Shown here piece by piece: positions 17,648 through 26,382 of a stretch of DNA of 64,000 nucleotides. The translations under genes were made by a program, and so were the position numbers. This DNA is from Lonsdalea iberica (GTDB taxonomy: Bacteria; Pseudomonadota; Gammaproteobacteria; Enterobacterales; Enterobacteriaceae): positions 1 to 64,000 of the forward strand of contig NZ_LUTP01000020.1 of NCBI RefSeq assembly GCF_002111585.1, read 5' to 3'. The notes beneath the pieces were generated by a model that had not been told where the DNA came from, ran no database searches, and saw nothing but the letters and a program-made list of their open reading frames with translations. Numbering within the stretch: the stretch's first letter is position 1; the number at the start of each line of letters is the position of its first letter.

Positions 17648-18679
17648 ATGCAAAACATTAACACGACAAGTCTAAAGGTTATTGATAACCAGCTCTGGAT
17701 CCTCGATCAGCAGGCGCTGCCGCAGGAAAAGGTTTGGCATCCCTGTCCGAACGTCGATGCGCTGGTTGAACATATCAAAGCGCTGCGCGTTCGCGGCGCG
17801 CCGGTCATCGGGCTATCAGCAAGTCTGCTGTTGGCTTTGCTGGCGGAAGACGGCCTGTCGCAACAGGCGCTGGCGGCAGCTTTGGAGACGCTACGCGCGG
17901 CGCGGCCGACCGCCGTCAACCTGATGAACAATCTTGACCGCATGAAGCAGGCGCTGGCGGCGCCGGAGTGGGTCCCGGCCCTGGAGCGGGAGGCTCTGCG
18001 GTTGATTGAGGAAGATCGCGCCCTGTGCGATCGCATCGCGGATAACGGCGCCACGCTCGTCACCCCCGGCAGCCGGCTGCTGACTCACTGCAACACCGGC
18101 GGACTGGCGACGGCGGGCGTGGGCACGGCGATCGGGGTACTGCTGCGCGCGCATCAGCAGGGCAAGATAGAAAACGTATGGGTGGATGAAACCCGGCCGT
18201 TGCTGCAAGGCGGACGCCTTACCGCCTGGGAACTGGGCGAATTGGGCATTCCCTATCGCCTGATTTGCGACTCTATGGCGGCGTCGCTGATGGCGCAGGG
18301 CCAAGTCGATGCCGTGTGGGTCGGCGCGGACCGCATCGCTGCCAACGGCGATGTCGCCAACAAGATCGGCACCTATAGCCTGGCAGTGCTGGCGCATTAT
18401 CACCGCGTTCCTTTCTACGTCGCCGCGCCTCACACCACGCACGATCCGCACTGTGCGGATGGCGATGCGATCCCCATCGAACAGCGCGCGGCCGCCGAGG
18501 TCACCGGCGTGTCAGGAAGCTTTGGCCACACCCAGTGGGCGCCGCAGGATGCGCCAGTGTATAACCCGGCCTTTGATGTCACCCCGGCCGCCTTGATTAG
18601 CGGTTGGGTGCTGGATAGCGGCGTGATTACGCCCGAGCAGGCGCGGGAAGGTGTTTTCCAGAAGACGCTGTCGCGTTGA
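17648..18679 (+). CDS. mtnA: S-methyl-5-thioribose-1-phosphate isomerase
   Basis: Isomerises methylthioribose 1-phosphate to methylthioribulose 1-phosphate. 343 residues of the aIF2B-related MtnA family. Seen: [19 protein letters not shown], the active-site region [19 protein letters not shown] with the catalytic Cys, [17 protein letters not shown], and [21 protein letters not shown] with the catalytic Asp. Start ATG 17648 gives [21 protein letters not shown]. The substrate is supplied by MtnK, encoded divergently, and the product goes to MtnB, encoded by the convergent operon downstream. Confidence 0.97.
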   Translation: MQNINTTSLKVIDNQLWILDQQALPQEKVWHPCPNVDALVEHIKALRVRGAPVIGLSASLLLALLAEDGLSQQALAAALETLRAARPTAVNLMNNLDRMKQALAAPEWVPALEREALRLIEEDRALCDRIADNGATLVTPGSRLLTHCNTGGLATAGVGTAIGVLLRAHQQGKIENVWVDETRPLLQGGRLTAWELGELGIPYRLICDSMAASLMAQGQVDAVWVGADRIAANGDVANKIGTYSLAVLAHYHRVPFYVAAPHTTHDPHCADGDAIPIEQRAAAEVTGVSGSFGHTQWAPQDAPVYNPAFDVTPAALISGWVLDSGVITPEQAREGVFQKTLSR

Positions 18680-18691
18680 TGCGGTAGGACT

Positions 18692-18720
18692 CGTCTCCCC
18701 GCCGCTCGGGTGGGGAGACG
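18692..18720. terminator. Shared hairpin between mtnA and mtnD
   Basis: CGTCTCCCC and GGGGAGACG form a 9-bp perfect stem with an 11-base loop between the convergent genes. T-runs are absent, so efficiency is uncertain. Confidence 0.6.
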
Positions 18721-18735
18721 CTGAGAGGCTGGCGG

Positions 18736-19278
18736 TCAGGCCAGCTTCGGATAGGCCGTGGCAATGTCATCGCCGGTGAAGTGCGCGATCCACCCTTCCG
18801 GGTTGTCGAACAGCCGGATCGCCGTGAAGTTCGGTGACGATCCCATATCGAACCAGTGCGGCGTTCCCGCAGGTACGGAGAGCAAATCGTTCTTCTCACA
18901 CAGGATCTGGAAAATCTGTCCCTCGACATGCAGGCAGAACAGCCCTGCGCCCTCGACGAAGAAACGCACTTCATCTTCCCCGTGCGTATGCTCAGACAGA
19001 AACTTGCCGCGCAACGCCTCCTTCTGCGGATTGTCGGCGCGCATGCTGATCACATCCCAACTTTGATACCCTTTTTCCGCGACCAGCTTGTTAATTTCGC
19101 GCTGATAGGCCGCCAACACTTCTTCCGCATCAGGCTCGTCGCTTAATGCGCGGTCCGCCTGCCAGCGTTCGAAGCGGACGCCGATCGCCGTCAAACGCTG
19201 CCGGATCGCCTCCGCGTCCCGGCTCTGCCAGATCGGTTGAGATGCATCTTGATCGCTGAAAATAGTGAGTGCGCTCAT
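18736..19278 (-). CDS. mtnD: Acireductone dioxygenase
   Basis: Cupin metalloenzyme of methionine salvage: with Fe2+ it yields the 2-oxo acid of methionine plus formate; with Ni2+ it runs the off-pathway CO-releasing reaction. 180 residues. The metal-binding [14 protein letters not shown] (His-x-His-x3-Glu) and the later His in LFCLHVEG are present, with a [12 protein letters not shown] strand. ATG 19278 overlaps the mtnC stop in an ATGA, so the gene is translationally coupled as the last of mtnBCD. Confidence 0.97.
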   Translation of the reverse strand: MSALTIFSDQDASQPIWQSRDAEAIRQRLTAIGVRFERWQADRALSDEPDAEEVLAAYQREINKLVAEKGYQSWDVISMRADNPQKEALRGKFLSEHTHGEDEVRFFVEGAGLFCLHVEGQIFQILCEKNDLLSVPAGTPHWFDMGSSPNFTAIRLFDNPEGWIAHFTGDDIATAYPKLA

Positions 19279-19964
19279 AAGGAAATCTCCTGTACGTCGA
19301 TGTGATCGAAGCGGCTCACCTGCGGGTGATCGCTGTGGGGGTCTGCCTCGCCGCGCAGCAGCTGACAGGTATGCCAGCCGGCGCTCCGCGCCGCGTCCAG
19401 CTCCTGATGAATATCGGAGAGAAACAGGATCTCGGCCGCCGGCAACGCGATGACGTCGGCGATATTCCGATAGGAAGTCACTTCACGCTTCGCGCCGACG
19501 CGAGTATCGAAATAGCCGCTGAACAGCGGCCGTAAATCGCCCACATCGCTGTGGCCGAAAAGCAGCTGCTGCGCCTCGACCGAGCCGGAAGAGTAGACAT
19601 ACAGCTTAATACCCTGCTCAAGCCACGCATGCAGCTGCGGCGTCACGTCGTCGTAAATGTGGCCGTGAAAATCGCCCTGCTGGTAGCCCGTGCGCCAGAT
19701 AATGCCCTGTAATGCTTTCAGCGCCGTCGACTTGCGATCTTGATCCATAAACTGCGCCAAGGCGTCCACCAGCTCAGTTTCGCTGGCATCCGGCTGCCCT
19801 AACTCGATCCGGAGCGCAGCCAGCGCCTCGGCGACATCCGGCCGCTCTCCCGCCTGAGCCACCACCTGCGCCAGTCGAGCGCGGGCATAGGGAAACAGGA
19901 CGTTGTGAACAAAGCGAATATCGCTGGTGGTGCCTTCAATATCGGTCACGATGGCCTTAATCAT
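19275..19964 (-). CDS. mtnC: Acireductone synthase (enolase-phosphatase E1)
   Basis: Bifunctional HAD-superfamily enzyme that enolises and dephosphorylates 2,3-diketo-5-methylthiopentyl 1-phosphate to acireductone. 229 residues from ATG 19964. HAD motif I is [16 protein letters not shown], motif II is [18 protein letters not shown], and the late motif is [19 protein letters not shown]. The start ATG overlaps the mtnB stop (19961-19964); the longer frame to 20057 runs back into mtnB without family support. Middle gene of mtnBCD. Confidence 0.97.
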   Translation of the reverse strand: MIKAIVTDIEGTTSDIRFVHNVLFPYARARLAQVVAQAGERPDVAEALAALRIELGQPDASETELVDALAQFMDQDRKSTALKALQGIIWRTGYQQGDFHGHIYDDVTPQLHAWLEQGIKLYVYSSGSVEAQQLLFGHSDVGDLRPLFSGYFDTRVGAKREVTSYRNIADVIALPAAEILFLSDIHQELDAARSAGWHTCQLLRGEADPHSDHPQVSRFDHIDVQEISL

Positions 19965-20575
19965 TGCGCCTCCAGCACACGTCGTTGCAGTTCGCACTGG
20001 AACAGAAACTCCAGCCCTTCGAGATGGCGGCGCGCCTCTTGTACGCTCTCCCCCCAACAGTAGAGGCCGTGGCCCCGCACCAGAAAGCCATAGCGCAGCG
20101 GCGTAGACCCATGGCAGGCCGCGACGCGTTCGGCCAGCGCAGGAATGTCCTGATCGTTATCGAAAATAGGGAGAGTAACTCGGTCCAGATGCGAGCGCTG
20201 ACCTGCCAGCGACTTCTGCATCTCGTAGCCTTCCAGAATCAGGACGTCGCGTTTCTTCACACGGGACAGCACCGTGGCGTTCACCGAGTGCGTATGCAGC
20301 ACGGCGCCGATGTGCGCGTCGAGACGATATAGCAGGGTGTGCAACCCGGTTTCCGCAGACGGCGTACGGCCGCAGGGGACATGGTTGGTGGCAATGTCGA
20401 CCTGCAAAAAGTCTTCAGGTTTTAGGTTGCCCTTGTCTTTGCCCGATGCCGTAATCAGGCAGCGCGCCTCATCAAGACGGACGGACATATTGCCGCCGGT
20501 GGCGGGACACCAGCCTTTTTCCCCGATCCAGTGGCAGGCCGCCAGCAGGTCGGCCAAATTTGCGTTATCGCTCAT
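19961..20575 (-). CDS. mtnB: Methylthioribulose-1-phosphate dehydratase
   Basis: Class II aldolase/adducin-type zinc enzyme that dehydrates methylthioribulose 1-phosphate. 204 residues. [10 protein letters not shown] and the zinc-ligand pair HTHS in [13 protein letters not shown] are visible, as is the third ligand region [21 protein letters not shown]. First gene of the mtnBCD operon, with stop-start overlaps to mtnC. Upstream there is an AAACGTTC (20608-20615) that resembles half a met operator, too weak to call. Confidence 0.97.
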   Translation of the reverse strand: MSDNANLADLLAACHWIGEKGWCPATGGNMSVRLDEARCLITASGKDKGNLKPEDFLQVDIATNHVPCGRTPSAETGLHTLLYRLDAHIGAVLHTHSVNATVLSRVKKRDVLILEGYEMQKSLAGQRSHLDRVTLPIFDNDQDIPALAERVAACHGSTPLRYGFLVRGHGLYCWGESVQEARRHLEGLEFLFQCELQRRVLEAQ

Positions 20576-21038
20576 TGTCTATTCCCAGTGCAGGTGAATC
20601 CCAAACGTTCCGACGCAACCGTCGGCGTTCAGTGTTGTTATTGCCGCTCAGTGAGCATGAAGTTTGATAAAAATCAGAGAGAATACAGATCAACGTGCCG
20701 GTCTACCCCCACCCGCGACGACAACCTCTGACTCAAGCGTTGGCGCAGGCTTTCAGCTCTGACAGCGAAATGCCTGGCTTGCGCCGCAGCCTGAATAACA
20801 GCGAGCAATCCGTGGGTTCGATGAGGAGGCGTTCGGCCAGCATTGAGGTCCGCGCCTGACAACGTCTACACTGGTACATCAGTGATGTCTCTGCCTCGCA
20901 GCCCTTCGCGTACACCGTGTCGGCCCTCTGACCTCTGCGCCTTTACCTGATGACAGGCAGGACGTTAAAGCGAGAGATTACCCGGAGAAAACGGGGATCT
21001 CAAGAAGATCATCAGCCCTTCCCGCCAAGGAGAAAGCC
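20576..21038. other. Intergenic region mtnB / exported protein gene
   Basis: About 460 bases. Besides the transposase-like fragment at 20733-20915 and the ribosome binding site of the next gene, nothing is recognised. Confidence 0.5.
20733..20915 (-). pseudogene. Possible zinc-ribbon transposase fragment (IS1595-like)
   Basis: A 60-codon minus-strand frame reads MYQCRRCQARTSMLAERLL and, further on, RLRRKPGISLSELKACANA. The CxxC zinc-ribbon stretch followed by an 'RRKPGIS..ELK' segment recalls the N-terminal part of IS1595-type transposases, but the stretch is short and no inverted repeats were found. Confidence 0.3.
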
Positions 21039-21470
21039 GTGAAAAGGATGGTAAAAATCCCCCTTTCTTTGTGCTGTTTTATTCTTTTCTGTCCGCCAGC
21101 CCAAGCCGCGCCGTCGCCCGACGACACGCCGCTCTTTTATTGTCCAACGGACAAGGGCGATCACATTTCGTTGGAACATCAGGATGGGAAATTGGCATTA
21201 TTCCTCAACGGGAAGCGCCATGTTTCAGATGAATCCGTGCAGGAAATTAGCCAAAACTATCGTCGAAACATCGAGATATCGCCCGAATACAATGTGGTCA
21301 GCTTTCACATCAACGGGGTCGCATACAGTATCGGCTCGTTCAAAAATATCGCCACTCAGGCAGAACCGAGCAGTCAGTTTTTCTCTTACTCTTCCGATAA
21401 AAATCGAATTCCCGACCAACTCTGCTCGTTTGGTGAAGACATCAATAATCTCTCCAGGCTGACGAAATAA
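21039..21470 (+). CDS. Small exported protein, candidate periplasmic inhibitor/immunity protein
   Basis: 143 residues from GTG 21039, which has AAGGAG 8 bases upstream. Signal peptide MVKIPLSLCCFILFCPPAQA (about 4-23). The mature part is strand-rich with two cysteines (FYCPTDKGD near the start, QLCSFGED near the end) that could form a disulfide, and has the look of small periplasmic inhibitors such as MliC-type lysozyme inhibitors, although I cannot assign a family. It converges on a GH19 peptidoglycan/chitin hydrolase with only 100 bases between stops, which makes an immunity or inhibitor role attractive. That role is inference from position only. Confidence 0.55.
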   Translation: MKRMVKIPLSLCCFILFCPPAQAAPSPDDTPLFYCPTDKGDHISLEHQDGKLALFLNGKRHVSDESVQEISQNYRRNIEISPEYNVVSFHINGVAYSIGSFKNIATQAEPSSQFFSYSSDKNRIPDQLCSFGEDINNLSRLTK

Positions 21471-21540
21471 TCCGCCGCACTTCCTAACAACAACGCAGAC
21501 GTCACGCTATTCACCTGTAGCGTATGGTTGAGCCGGGCAT

Positions 21541-21564
21541 AAAAAAAGGGTCTGAATCAGCCCC
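21541..21564 (-). terminator. Terminator of the GH19 gene
   Basis: Minus strand GGGGCTGA-T-TCAGACCC followed by TTTTTTT, 7 bases after the stop; one mismatch in the stem. Confidence 0.8.
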
Positions 21565-21570
21565 TGCGTG

Positions 21571-22653
21571 TTAACTCAAATTAGCTATTCGCGTTTGAAT
21601 CGCGCTGACCTTGGCGGTGTCCTTCGCGGCCTGATATAACGTCAACGCCCTTTTATAAGCCACCAGCGCTTCGGCCTTGTCTTTACGCGTCCCCTGTTCC
21701 TTGCTGAGCGGATCGTGATAACGCGCCCAACTGTACGCATACACCTTGTTGTTATAAATTCCGCTCTCTTCGAAAGTGAATCCGTTCGACTTTCTCAATT
21801 GGTTAAGATGCCCACACTTCAGCACTTCACTCGCCTTATCAAAATAGCTCAAGCGGTCGTCATAACCATCGAACCCGCCATTGATTCTGGCCGTGATCAT
21901 ATTGAAGTCATCTTTTTTGGCGTAACGATTCAGATTCTGGTTGCCGTAATCCATATAAAACCAAAAAGCGGATTGCACACAGTGCGGATAGGTGGTCAGT
22001 TTATTTCGGTTGTCTTCGCTGGAATAAACATCCTCCCCCACGGCGCTGCCATAAGCGCGATAGTTCTTTTCGAAGGTCAACTGAATCAGTCCACGTCCAT
22101 ACCACGGCGCGTAACTTTTTTGGCTCCCGTTGATCTCCGAGGTGTACACCAAACCGAGGCTTTCGTGGCAACACTGCGCGAGGAAATGCGATTTCTCCCT
22201 GCATGTCGTCATCCCATATTTCGCGAAGCCGTCATTAAAGGCCTTCAGGTACGTCATCAGTTTGTCTTCACCGACCTTTGGCGCGATTTTAGGCAGCTCG
22301 CCCAACGTAATATCACGATTGCAGGCGCAAGTGGTCGGTTCCGCCGTCGTGGTGCCATAGCTCTGCGCCGTCATCGGCAACACCGACTGGAGAAAATGAC
22401 GCGGAAGACTCGCGGCCAGCATCGTTCGTACACCAGCCTGTAGCGCTGAGGATAAATCGTTGACGGCCCGACAGGACGTCGAATCCAAACGGAGAGGGAG
22501 ATGAGCCAATAAATATTCGGGTAATCGTTTCACCCTGGAAATGGCCTGTCCATAGGGTGCCAATGAGCCTGATAACACGTCGAGATTTCGAAGGGATTGG
22601 CGTGTGCCAAAATCGATCATATCTACATTTTTCATTACGGTATTCATAAACAA
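21571..22653 (-). CDS. GH19-type (chitinase/endolysin-like) hydrolase with unknown N-terminal region
   Basis: 360 residues. Residues about 115-300 form a lysozyme-like GH19 domain: EKSHFLAQCCHESLGLVYTSE holds the catalytic Glu, and YAPWYGRGLIQLTFEKNYRAYG, SAFWFYMDYG and ARINGGFDGYDDRL follow in family order. The first 110 residues are unassigned, without a signal peptide or clear membrane helix. A short C-terminal helical stretch (KAEALVAYKRALTLYQAAKD) resembles a single TPR. Lack of a signal, fusion to an unknown N-terminal part and a neighbouring exported small protein fit a secreted antibacterial effector; a prophage-type endolysin or chitinase is the alternative. Start is TTG 22653 behind AAGGA, or ATG 22647. 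Confidence 0.75.
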   Translation of the reverse strand: MFMNTVMKNVDMIDFGTRQSLRNLDVLSGSLAPYGQAISRVKRLPEYLLAHLPLRLDSTSCRAVNDLSSALQAGVRTMLAASLPRHFLQSVLPMTAQSYGTTTAEPTTCACNRDITLGELPKIAPKVGEDKLMTYLKAFNDGFAKYGMTTCREKSHFLAQCCHESLGLVYTSEINGSQKSYAPWYGRGLIQLTFEKNYRAYGSAVGEDVYSSEDNRNKLTTYPHCVQSAFWFYMDYGNQNLNRYAKKDDFNMITARINGGFDGYDDRLSYFDKASEVLKCGHLNQLRKSNGFTFEESGIYNNKVYAYSWARYHDPLSKEQGTRKDKAEALVAYKRALTLYQAAKDTAKVSAIQTRIANLS

Positions 22654-22850
22654 ATATGTCCTTATGTTGTTTTACTGCCAAATAGCCAGCGTGCGCACTG
22701 GCGTTCCTGATCCTCAGGATTGTTTATGCCTTGTTGCTGTCCTCCTTTATCGCTCACTAGTTTAAAAACGATTTCAAACAGTATTAGCACCACATATCAA
22801 TACGATAAGTCTGCTTTGCGGTTTCCATGCGTTAGCTTATTTAGCCATAT

Positions 22851-22866
22851 AGACGTTCAAACGTCT
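22851..22866 (+). promoter_or_regulatory. MetJ operator upstream of mtnE
   Basis: Two adjoining met boxes, AGACGTTC and AAACGTCT (consensus AGACGTCT, 6 and 7 matches), lie 69 bases upstream of the mtnE start. They indicate methionine-dependent repression. Confidence 0.8.
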
Positions 22867-22934
22867 TGATTGCCAATTACTGACAGCGTGATATATTGGC
22901 TAGCTCTACAAGTTTGCAGGAGTTGTTTTCAGTC

Positions 22935-24092
22935 ATGAGCGCGGCGCTAATCCCCCAAAGTAAACTTCCTTCTCTCGGCACGACGATCTTCAGTCAGATG
23001 AGCGCGCTGGCGCAGAAACATCAGGCGATCAACCTGTCGCAGGGGTTCCCTGATTTCGATGGCCCCTCCTATCTGCAAGAGCGTCTGGCCTTTCACGTCA
23101 GTCAGGGAGCCAATCAATACGCGCCGATGACCGGCGTCGCGCCGCTGAGACAGGCCATCGCGGAAAAAACCGGTCAGCTATATGGCTGGGAACCGGACGC
23201 CGACCAGGAAATCACGGTGACGGCTGGCGCGACGGAAGCCCTGTTCGCCGCCATTAGCGCGCTGGTGCGCCAGGGCGACGAGGTGATTTGCTTCGACCCC
23301 AGTTATGACTGCTATGCGCCAGCCATCGAATTGGCTGGCGGCGTGGTGAAACGTCTGGCGCTACAGCCGCCCGGCTTCCAGGTGGACTGGGCGCAGTTCG
23401 CCGAACTGCTGAGCGATAAAACTCGGCTGGTGATACTCAACACGCCGCACAACCCCTCCGCCACCGTCTGGCAAGCATCGGATTTCAATGCTCTGTGGCA
23501 GGCAATTGCAGAACGCGAAATTTACGTGCTGAGCGATGAAGTTTACGAGCATATCTGCTTCGACCCGCAAGGCCATGCCAGCGTATTGGCGCATCCCAAA
23601 CTTCGTCAGCGGGCCGTCGCCGTCTCGTCCTTCGGCAAAACGTTTCATATGACCGGCTGGAAGGTCGGTTACTGCGTAGCGCCCGCGCCTATCAGCGCCG
23701 AACTGCGCAAAATTCATCAGTATCTGACGTTCGCCGTCAACACGCCCGCACAACTAGCGATTGCCGATATGCTGCGGGAACATCCGGAACACTGGCGCGA
23801 ACTGCCTGCGTTTTACCGAGCGCGGCGAGATCGTTTCGTCAATGCGCTGTCGACCAGCCGCTTTGAGCTGTTGCCGTGTCAGGGCACCTACTTCCTGCTG
23901 GCGGACTACAAAGCGATCTCGACGCAGGATGACGTGAGCTTCTGCCGCTGGATGACCGAACATGTCGGCGTCGCCGCCATTCCGCTGTCGGTTTTCTGCG
24001 CAGACCCTTTCCCCCATACGTTGATTCGGTTATGTTTTGCCAAACAGGAATCAACGTTGGATGCCGCTGCGGAGCGCCTATGTCGACTTTGA
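22935..24092 (+). CDS. mtnE: Methionine aminotransferase (YbdL-type)
   Basis: PLP-dependent class I/II aminotransferase that converts 2-oxo-4-methylthiobutyrate to methionine, closing methionine salvage; such enzymes commonly use glutamine as amino donor. 385 residues. INLSQGFPDFDGPSYL, ILNTPHNPSATVW, YVLSDEVYEHICFD and the PLP-lysine motif SSFGKTFHMTGWKVGY are all present. ATG 22935 follows GGAG at a longish 13-base spacing. The product is encoded behind a MetJ operator and overlaps by 13 bases with an omega-amidase gene, so the two form a coupled pair. Confidence 0.95.
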   Translation: MSAALIPQSKLPSLGTTIFSQMSALAQKHQAINLSQGFPDFDGPSYLQERLAFHVSQGANQYAPMTGVAPLRQAIAEKTGQLYGWEPDADQEITVTAGATEALFAAISALVRQGDEVICFDPSYDCYAPAIELAGGVVKRLALQPPGFQVDWAQFAELLSDKTRLVILNTPHNPSATVWQASDFNALWQAIAEREIYVLSDEVYEHICFDPQGHASVLAHPKLRQRAVAVSSFGKTFHMTGWKVGYCVAPAPISAELRKIHQYLTFAVNTPAQLAIADMLREHPEHWRELPAFYRARRDRFVNALSTSRFELLPCQGTYFLLADYKAISTQDDVSFCRWMTEHVGVAAIPLSVFCADPFPHTLIRLCFAKQESTLDAAAERLCRL

Positions 24093-24847
24093 AAATCACC
24101 CTATTGCAGCAACCCTTGGCATGGATGGATGGCCCCGCCAACCTGAGCCACTTCGACGCGTTGCTGGAGAGCATTACGGGGCGTGATCTCATTCTGTTGC
24201 CAGAGATGTTCACCACCGGATTCGCGATGGAAGCTGCCGAACACAGCCTGGAGCAGTCGGTGGTGGAAGCGTGGCTCTGCCAGTGGGCGCAGCGTACCAA
24301 TGCGCTCATCGGCGGCAGCGTGGCGGTGCAAACCCCAAAAGGCGCGGCGAACCGGTTTCTGTTCGCCGATCCGCACGGCGCGCTGTATCGCTACGACAAG
24401 CGACACCTGTTCCGCATGGCGGACGAGCATCAGTATTATCAGGCGGGCACGAAAAAGCTGGTCGTCGAGTGGCGCGGCTGGCGCATCATGCCGTTGATCT
24501 GCTACGACCTGCGCTTCCCGGTCTGGGCGCGCAACCAGCAAGATTACGACCTGCTGCTGTATGTGGCTAACTGGCCGACGCCGCGCGCGCATCACTGGAA
24601 GACGCTGCTCACGGCTCGTGCGATTGAAAATCAGAGCTATGTGGCGGGCTGCAACCGCGTCGGCACCGACGCCAACGGCCACGGCTATCAGGGTGACAGC
24701 GCGATCCTCGGTCCGCAGGGTCAGATGCTGGCCAGCGCCCCGGAAAATCAGCCCGCGCGTTTGGATGCGGAGCTGTCGCTGGAAGCGTTACAGGCCTATC
24801 GGGAAGCATTCCCAGCCTGGCGCGACGCGGACAAGTTCGACCTGTAG
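24080..24847 (+). CDS. mtnU: Omega-amidase (YafV, nitrilase family)
   Basis: Carbon-nitrogen hydrolase, 255 residues, that hydrolyses 2-oxoglutaramate (the by-product of glutamine transamination) to 2-oxoglutarate and ammonia, pulling the MtnE reaction forward. Glu-Lys-Cys catalytic residues are visible in LLPEMFTTGF, YDKRHLF and MPLICYDLRFPVW. ATG 24080 lies inside the last 13 bases of mtnE (out of frame), indicating translational coupling; the frame extended to 24032 is unsupported. YafV-type proteins are known as omega-amidases; 'mtnU' is the name used when they belong to the salvage pathway. Confidence 0.93.
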   Translation: MSTLKITLLQQPLAWMDGPANLSHFDALLESITGRDLILLPEMFTTGFAMEAAEHSLEQSVVEAWLCQWAQRTNALIGGSVAVQTPKGAANRFLFADPHGALYRYDKRHLFRMADEHQYYQAGTKKLVVEWRGWRIMPLICYDLRFPVWARNQQDYDLLLYVANWPTPRAHHWKTLLTARAIENQSYVAGCNRVGTDANGHGYQGDSAILGPQGQMLASAPENQPARLDAELSLEALQAYREAFPAWRDADKFDL

Positions 24848-25080
24848 CGCGTCTCCCCCCCTGCCCCGAGAAGTTAGTCAGCGCTGACTTCTCAGCCATC
24901 CGCCGTGACGTCGAATGCGCATGTCCTGCCGCCGCCGACGAAGAGATAGCAGGATAGACAGAAGAGCGGACAGTAGACACGAGTCGCCATTCGCGAAAAC
25001 CTCGCGCGCCGCAAACAGGACCGGCTCGCGCGTTCTCGTTTCAGAGCACAGAGCGTCCGCCGGACGCGATGCGGTCCCTT

Positions 25081-26382
25081 TTACGCACTCCTCTCCCGAG
25101 ATTGGCTACGCGCTGACTTCCCGCCGTCGCGTGCGACGCTCTGCACCGTCAACAGTAGCGCCTGCAACGCCTGCGCCACGTCGTCAGTAAGCACTGACTC
25201 ATCAGGATGATGGCTAACGCCGCCGCGACAGCGCACAAACAGCATGCCTACCGGCCAACGTTCGGCGATAGCAATCGCGTCATGCCCCGCACCGCTGGGT
25301 AGCGACAGGCCCTTTCCCTGCACCGTCGTCACGGCGTCGGACAACATCGCCTGCAGCCCGGCGTCGCAGCGCGTGGCGGGAATTCGATAGTACTCCTCCG
25401 CGCTGAACCGACATCCGCGCCGCGCCGCTATCTCCTCCGCCGTCGCCAGCAAACGACTTAGCAAGGCCTCCAGCGCCGCATCTTCCGGTCCGCGGATATC
25501 CAGCGTCAGTCTGACCTCGCCGGGGATGACGTTGGCCGCCCCCGGCAAACATTGCAACGTCCCCACGGTCGCGACCCGATGCGGATCGCCCGACTGCGTC
25601 AGCGCTTCTACCTGCGTCATCCAGGCCGCCGCCGCCGCCAGCGCATCCTGTCGCTGGCCCATCGGCACCGTGCCTGCGTGGCCGGCGTGGCCCAAAAATG
25701 CGCAGTTCAACCGCCGTGCCCCGTTGATCGCCGTCACCACGCCCAGCGCCAGTCCCGCCTGCTCCAGACACGGCCCCTGCTCGATATGCAATTCCAGATA
25801 GGCCAGAATATCGCTCGGCGCGCGTGCCGCCTCCCCGATCGCGTCGCGAGATAATCCAGCCTCCGTCAGGGCTTGCGCCACGGAAACGCCGTCAGCATCC
25901 CGGCACGCCAGCCACTCCGCCGGCCAGGTGCCGGTCAGTCCGCGACTGCCCAGCAGGGTGATGCCGAACCGTGTCCCCTCTTCGTCGCCGAAGCCCACGA
26001 TCTCCAGCGCCACCGGCAGCCGAATGTGGCGCTGATGCAGGTAGCGGACGGTTTCCAGCGCGCAGATCACCCCCAACATGCCGTCGTAACGACCGGCGTT
26101 GCGGACCGTGTCCAGATGCGAGCCGAGCAACAGCGCCGGGGCGTTCGCCGTCTCACCCTCATAGCGGCCGCAGATATTGCCCACGCTGTCCTGCCAGACG
26201 CGCATCCCCGCCGCTCGCATCCACTCGCCTACCACCTGATTGGCGCGCAGATGCTCTTGTGACAGATAGACCCGCGTCAGTTGGCCTGCGCTTTCGGAAA
26301 TTTCCGCCAGCGCATCACAGCGATCCATGACCTGCCGTGCGGCGTCGAACGCCTCCGCAGCCGTCATCGCGACGGGATTCAT
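25081..26382 (-). CDS. Allantoate amidohydrolase (M20-type)
   Basis: Zinc- or manganese-dependent hydrolase of the allantoate amidohydrolase/hydantoinase-carbamoylase family, 433 residues. It would release ammonia and CO2 from allantoate to give ureidoglycine. Metal and substrate motifs: GSHLDTVRNAGRYDGMLGV, GFGDEEGTRFGITLLGSRG, LELHIEQGPCLEQ, GHAGHAGTVPM and a late SGAGHDA. ATG 26382 overlaps the pucG stop (ATGA at 26379-26382), so the two are coupled. Corresponds in role to AllC of E. coli and one of the Klebsiella Hpx hydrolases. Last gene of a six-gene minus-strand operon; a few residues at the C-terminus are unusually basic. Confidence 0.9.
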   Translation of the reverse strand: MNPVAMTAAEAFDAARQVMDRCDALAEISESAGQLTRVYLSQEHLRANQVVGEWMRAAGMRVWQDSVGNICGRYEGETANAPALLLGSHLDTVRNAGRYDGMLGVICALETVRYLHQRHIRLPVALEIVGFGDEEGTRFGITLLGSRGLTGTWPAEWLACRDADGVSVAQALTEAGLSRDAIGEAARAPSDILAYLELHIEQGPCLEQAGLALGVVTAINGARRLNCAFLGHAGHAGTVPMGQRQDALAAAAAWMTQVEALTQSGDPHRVATVGTLQCLPGAANVIPGEVRLTLDIRGPEDAALEALLSRLLATAEEIAARRGCRFSAEEYYRIPATRCDAGLQAMLSDAVTTVQGKGLSLPSGAGHDAIAIAERWPVGMLFVRCRGGVSHHPDESVLTDDVAQALQALLLTVQSVARDGGKSARSQSRERSA

